This document shows, one piece after another, positions 62,687 through 64,000 of a stretch of 64,000 bases of DNA. Source of the stretch: Dermanyssus gallinae. Lineage: Eukaryota > Arthropoda > Arachnida > Mesostigmata > Dermanyssidae. Position 1 is the stretch's first letter. Each line of letters opens with the position of its first letter. A model generated the notes under the pieces. That model saw only the letters and a list, made by a program, of their open reading frames with translations. It made no database searches and was not told where the DNA came from. The translations under genes were made by a program, and so were the position numbers. The stretch is from contig QVRM01002192.1 in the NCBI GenBank assembly GCA_003439945.1, forward strand, positions 806,001 to 870,000, read 5' to 3'.

Positions 62687-63317
62687 TTATTGTGTTTGTT
62701 TAAAGCTGTTGGCAACCGACAACAACGCCAGTAAGGGTTGTAACGCGTTCGTTATTGATTTCACCAGTTTTGACAGCTCCGTCTTGAGAGAGAGCAAGTC
62801 CCGAACCAACCCAACCGACCCGAGAGGCGCTGCCTTATGAGATCCCCGGGGACGAGGGGGTGTGGCCTTCGTTCGTTTCTTAACTGGAAGACGCTTTCTA
62901 GGTGCTGTTTTTGGCCGGGGCAGTAAGAGCTGCGGTGTGACGTCACCCCCAACCGCAATGCCACGCACCTCCGAGGCATATGTCGGCCCTTCTGGGGGGC
63001 CTGAACTTTGACCGACGTTACTTAAGCCTTGTGAATGAGTTGTGGGCGTCGTCAGGGTCTCCAACAGTGAAACCGTCTCTTTGCGGCTCATCGACAGCCG
63101 AGTCGACGTCGGCGCCCTCTCTTCTCCGTTTGACACCAACGGATGCATTGCTCATAGCACTCACCGGCCTCGACATATCGTCATTAGCTGCGGGTTCACC
63201 CGTGCGTAGGTTCGCTATGTTGAGGCTCGCGGGAGGTAACCCTCCCCCGTCAGAGGCGCTTGAAATTATGGCCGCTATCACATTCACTTGCAAAACCGCA
63301 AACGTTTGTTTTGCCAA
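62687..63317 (-). pseudogene. Putative ORF1 of the C2H2-RT element
   Basis: Two overlapping minus-strand frames (63,317-63,018 and about 63,030-62,687) join by a frameshift into one protein of about 210 residues. The N-terminal half begins 'MAKQTFAVLQVNVIAAIISS' and has an acidic region; the C-terminal half is basic ('KRLPVKKRTKATPPRPRG') and ends in a helical stretch. No zinc knuckle is present. It ends with TAA-TAA 27 bases before the C2H2-RT frame, so it looks like the first ORF of the same element. The function is not known. Confidence 0.45.
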
Positions 63318-63329
63318 ATATATATATAT

Positions 63330-64000
63330 ATAATAAGTGTCACCTATGCTCTATATGTATGTACATACACACGTATATATATGTCACCCCCAACCGATTG
63401 TTGTTTACAAACAGTCAACCGACGCCAGATGTAGACGAGTTGGCACAGCTGTTCCCAAGTATTCCACCGTTTGGATCAACGGAACCAGTGTTCTTAACCG
63501 GCGGGACAGGTGCACGTAATCGACGGATGTGTACCGTGTCACAGCGTGGCTGTTATGAGACGACAATGAAGCGACTTAAAACGCATAACACCAATGCACC
63601 GAACAAACACCTCACCGCTTGCACATGGGACACCTCTCGGTCTCAAATGAAGCGCAGGCCGACCGCAGTCCAACCAGGACACCGCCACGTCGAGCAGTGG
63701 CTCCCCAGCTGAGTACCGTCACACCCTTCACGAGCAATCGAAAACACGTCCGCTCGCTTCGACGTTCAAACGTCGAAAAAAAAAATATATATATATAATG
63801 TGCTTTCCAAGCATACGGGATTGGATCACAACGCATATTTGTGTCCTGTTAGCCTCACGCGTGAATATTGCTATTAGAACACTGTATTAGTGTGTCAGCT
63901 TACAGAGTTACAAAAAGGGCATAATTCCATCTAATTTCAACGATCGACTGGAACTTAACGTTCAAATAAGTGTCCTTTGACGATACGCTCGAGAGATACA
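63330..64000. other. Unassigned; short (TA)n and an open frame
   Basis: A plus-strand frame (to 63,712) contains 'CTVSQRGCYETTMKRLKTH', weakly like the C2H2 leader of an R2-type ORF, but with no RT after it. (TA)n runs occur at 63,318-63,331 and 63,785-63,797. Confidence 0.3.

Noticed and set aside
63260..63712. Second C2H2-type retroelement leader on the plus strand
   Set aside because: Only a weak C-x7-C...H pattern and no RT follows; left as unassigned.

Overview
This window looks like a transposable-element graveyard from an animal nuclear genome. I recognise no host protein-coding gene, rRNA or CRISPR. The sequence is packed with eukaryotic retroelements (LINEs of several clades, two nested BEL/Pao LTR elements, one Tc1/mariner element, tRNA-derived SINEs) and long (TA)n microsatellites. 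One LINE has a coiled-coil plus SGNH-esterase-like first ORF. From family knowledge that resembles LINEs I associate with ticks and other chelicerates, so an arthropod, possibly chelicerate, is my best but weak guess (about 0.4).

Layout. 1-5.2 kb: pieces of minus-strand LINEs, including a nearly complete R1-clade LINE (1352-4420) broken by frameshifts, ending at a 125-bp inverted repeat (4371-4846). 5.2-14.6 kb: old LINE fragments, among them CR1-like RT relics and a copy of an unusual 'YLDD/KRPDG' retroelement; 10.2-13.8 kb is otherwise empty. 14,984-19,008: an intact-looking LINE with a 14-bp target-site duplication, a PHD-finger ORF1 and an APE-RT ORF2 in the same frame, separated by one TGA followed by CTA. 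19-25 kb: a SINE and decayed R1-like and CR1-like fragments. 25-28 kb: nothing recognised. 28,566-30,211: a Tc1/mariner element with 201-bp inverted repeats, TA duplication and a DD34E transposase. 30.2-33.7 kb: a YLDD/KRPDG element, a CR1-like relic and a BEL/Pao relic. 33.7-43.4 kb: scattered relics, a tRNA-Ala-like sequence and hairpins. 43,617-48,365: a near-full-length LINE with esterase ORF1, whose ORF1 stop and ORF2 start overlap as ATGA. 48,434-59,364: a BEL/Pao element with 298-bp LTRs that differ at one base. Its gag holds a 5'-truncated R2-clade LINE, and its pol holds a second BEL/Pao element (52,036-56,589, opposite strand, 323-bp LTRs that look identical, TSD GTCTT). 59.4-63.3 kb: another YLDD/KRPDG 3' end, a pair of 0.4-kb direct repeats with a conserved hairpin, a second SINE copy, and the 5' half (C2H2 finger plus start of RT) of an element probably in the YLDD/KRPDG group.

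How the parts relate. Insertion order can be read in the right-hand third: an old LINE is interrupted by the esterase LINE, and a (TA)n-tailed element received the outer BEL, which then received the R2 fragment and the inner BEL. Both BEL elements use a primer-binding site matching tRNA-His, and both lack integrase function (outer: core deleted; inner: several in-frame gaps in RT, RNase H and integrase). They were therefore probably mobilised in trans. Several frameshifts in otherwise young elements lie in homopolymers and may be assembly errors.
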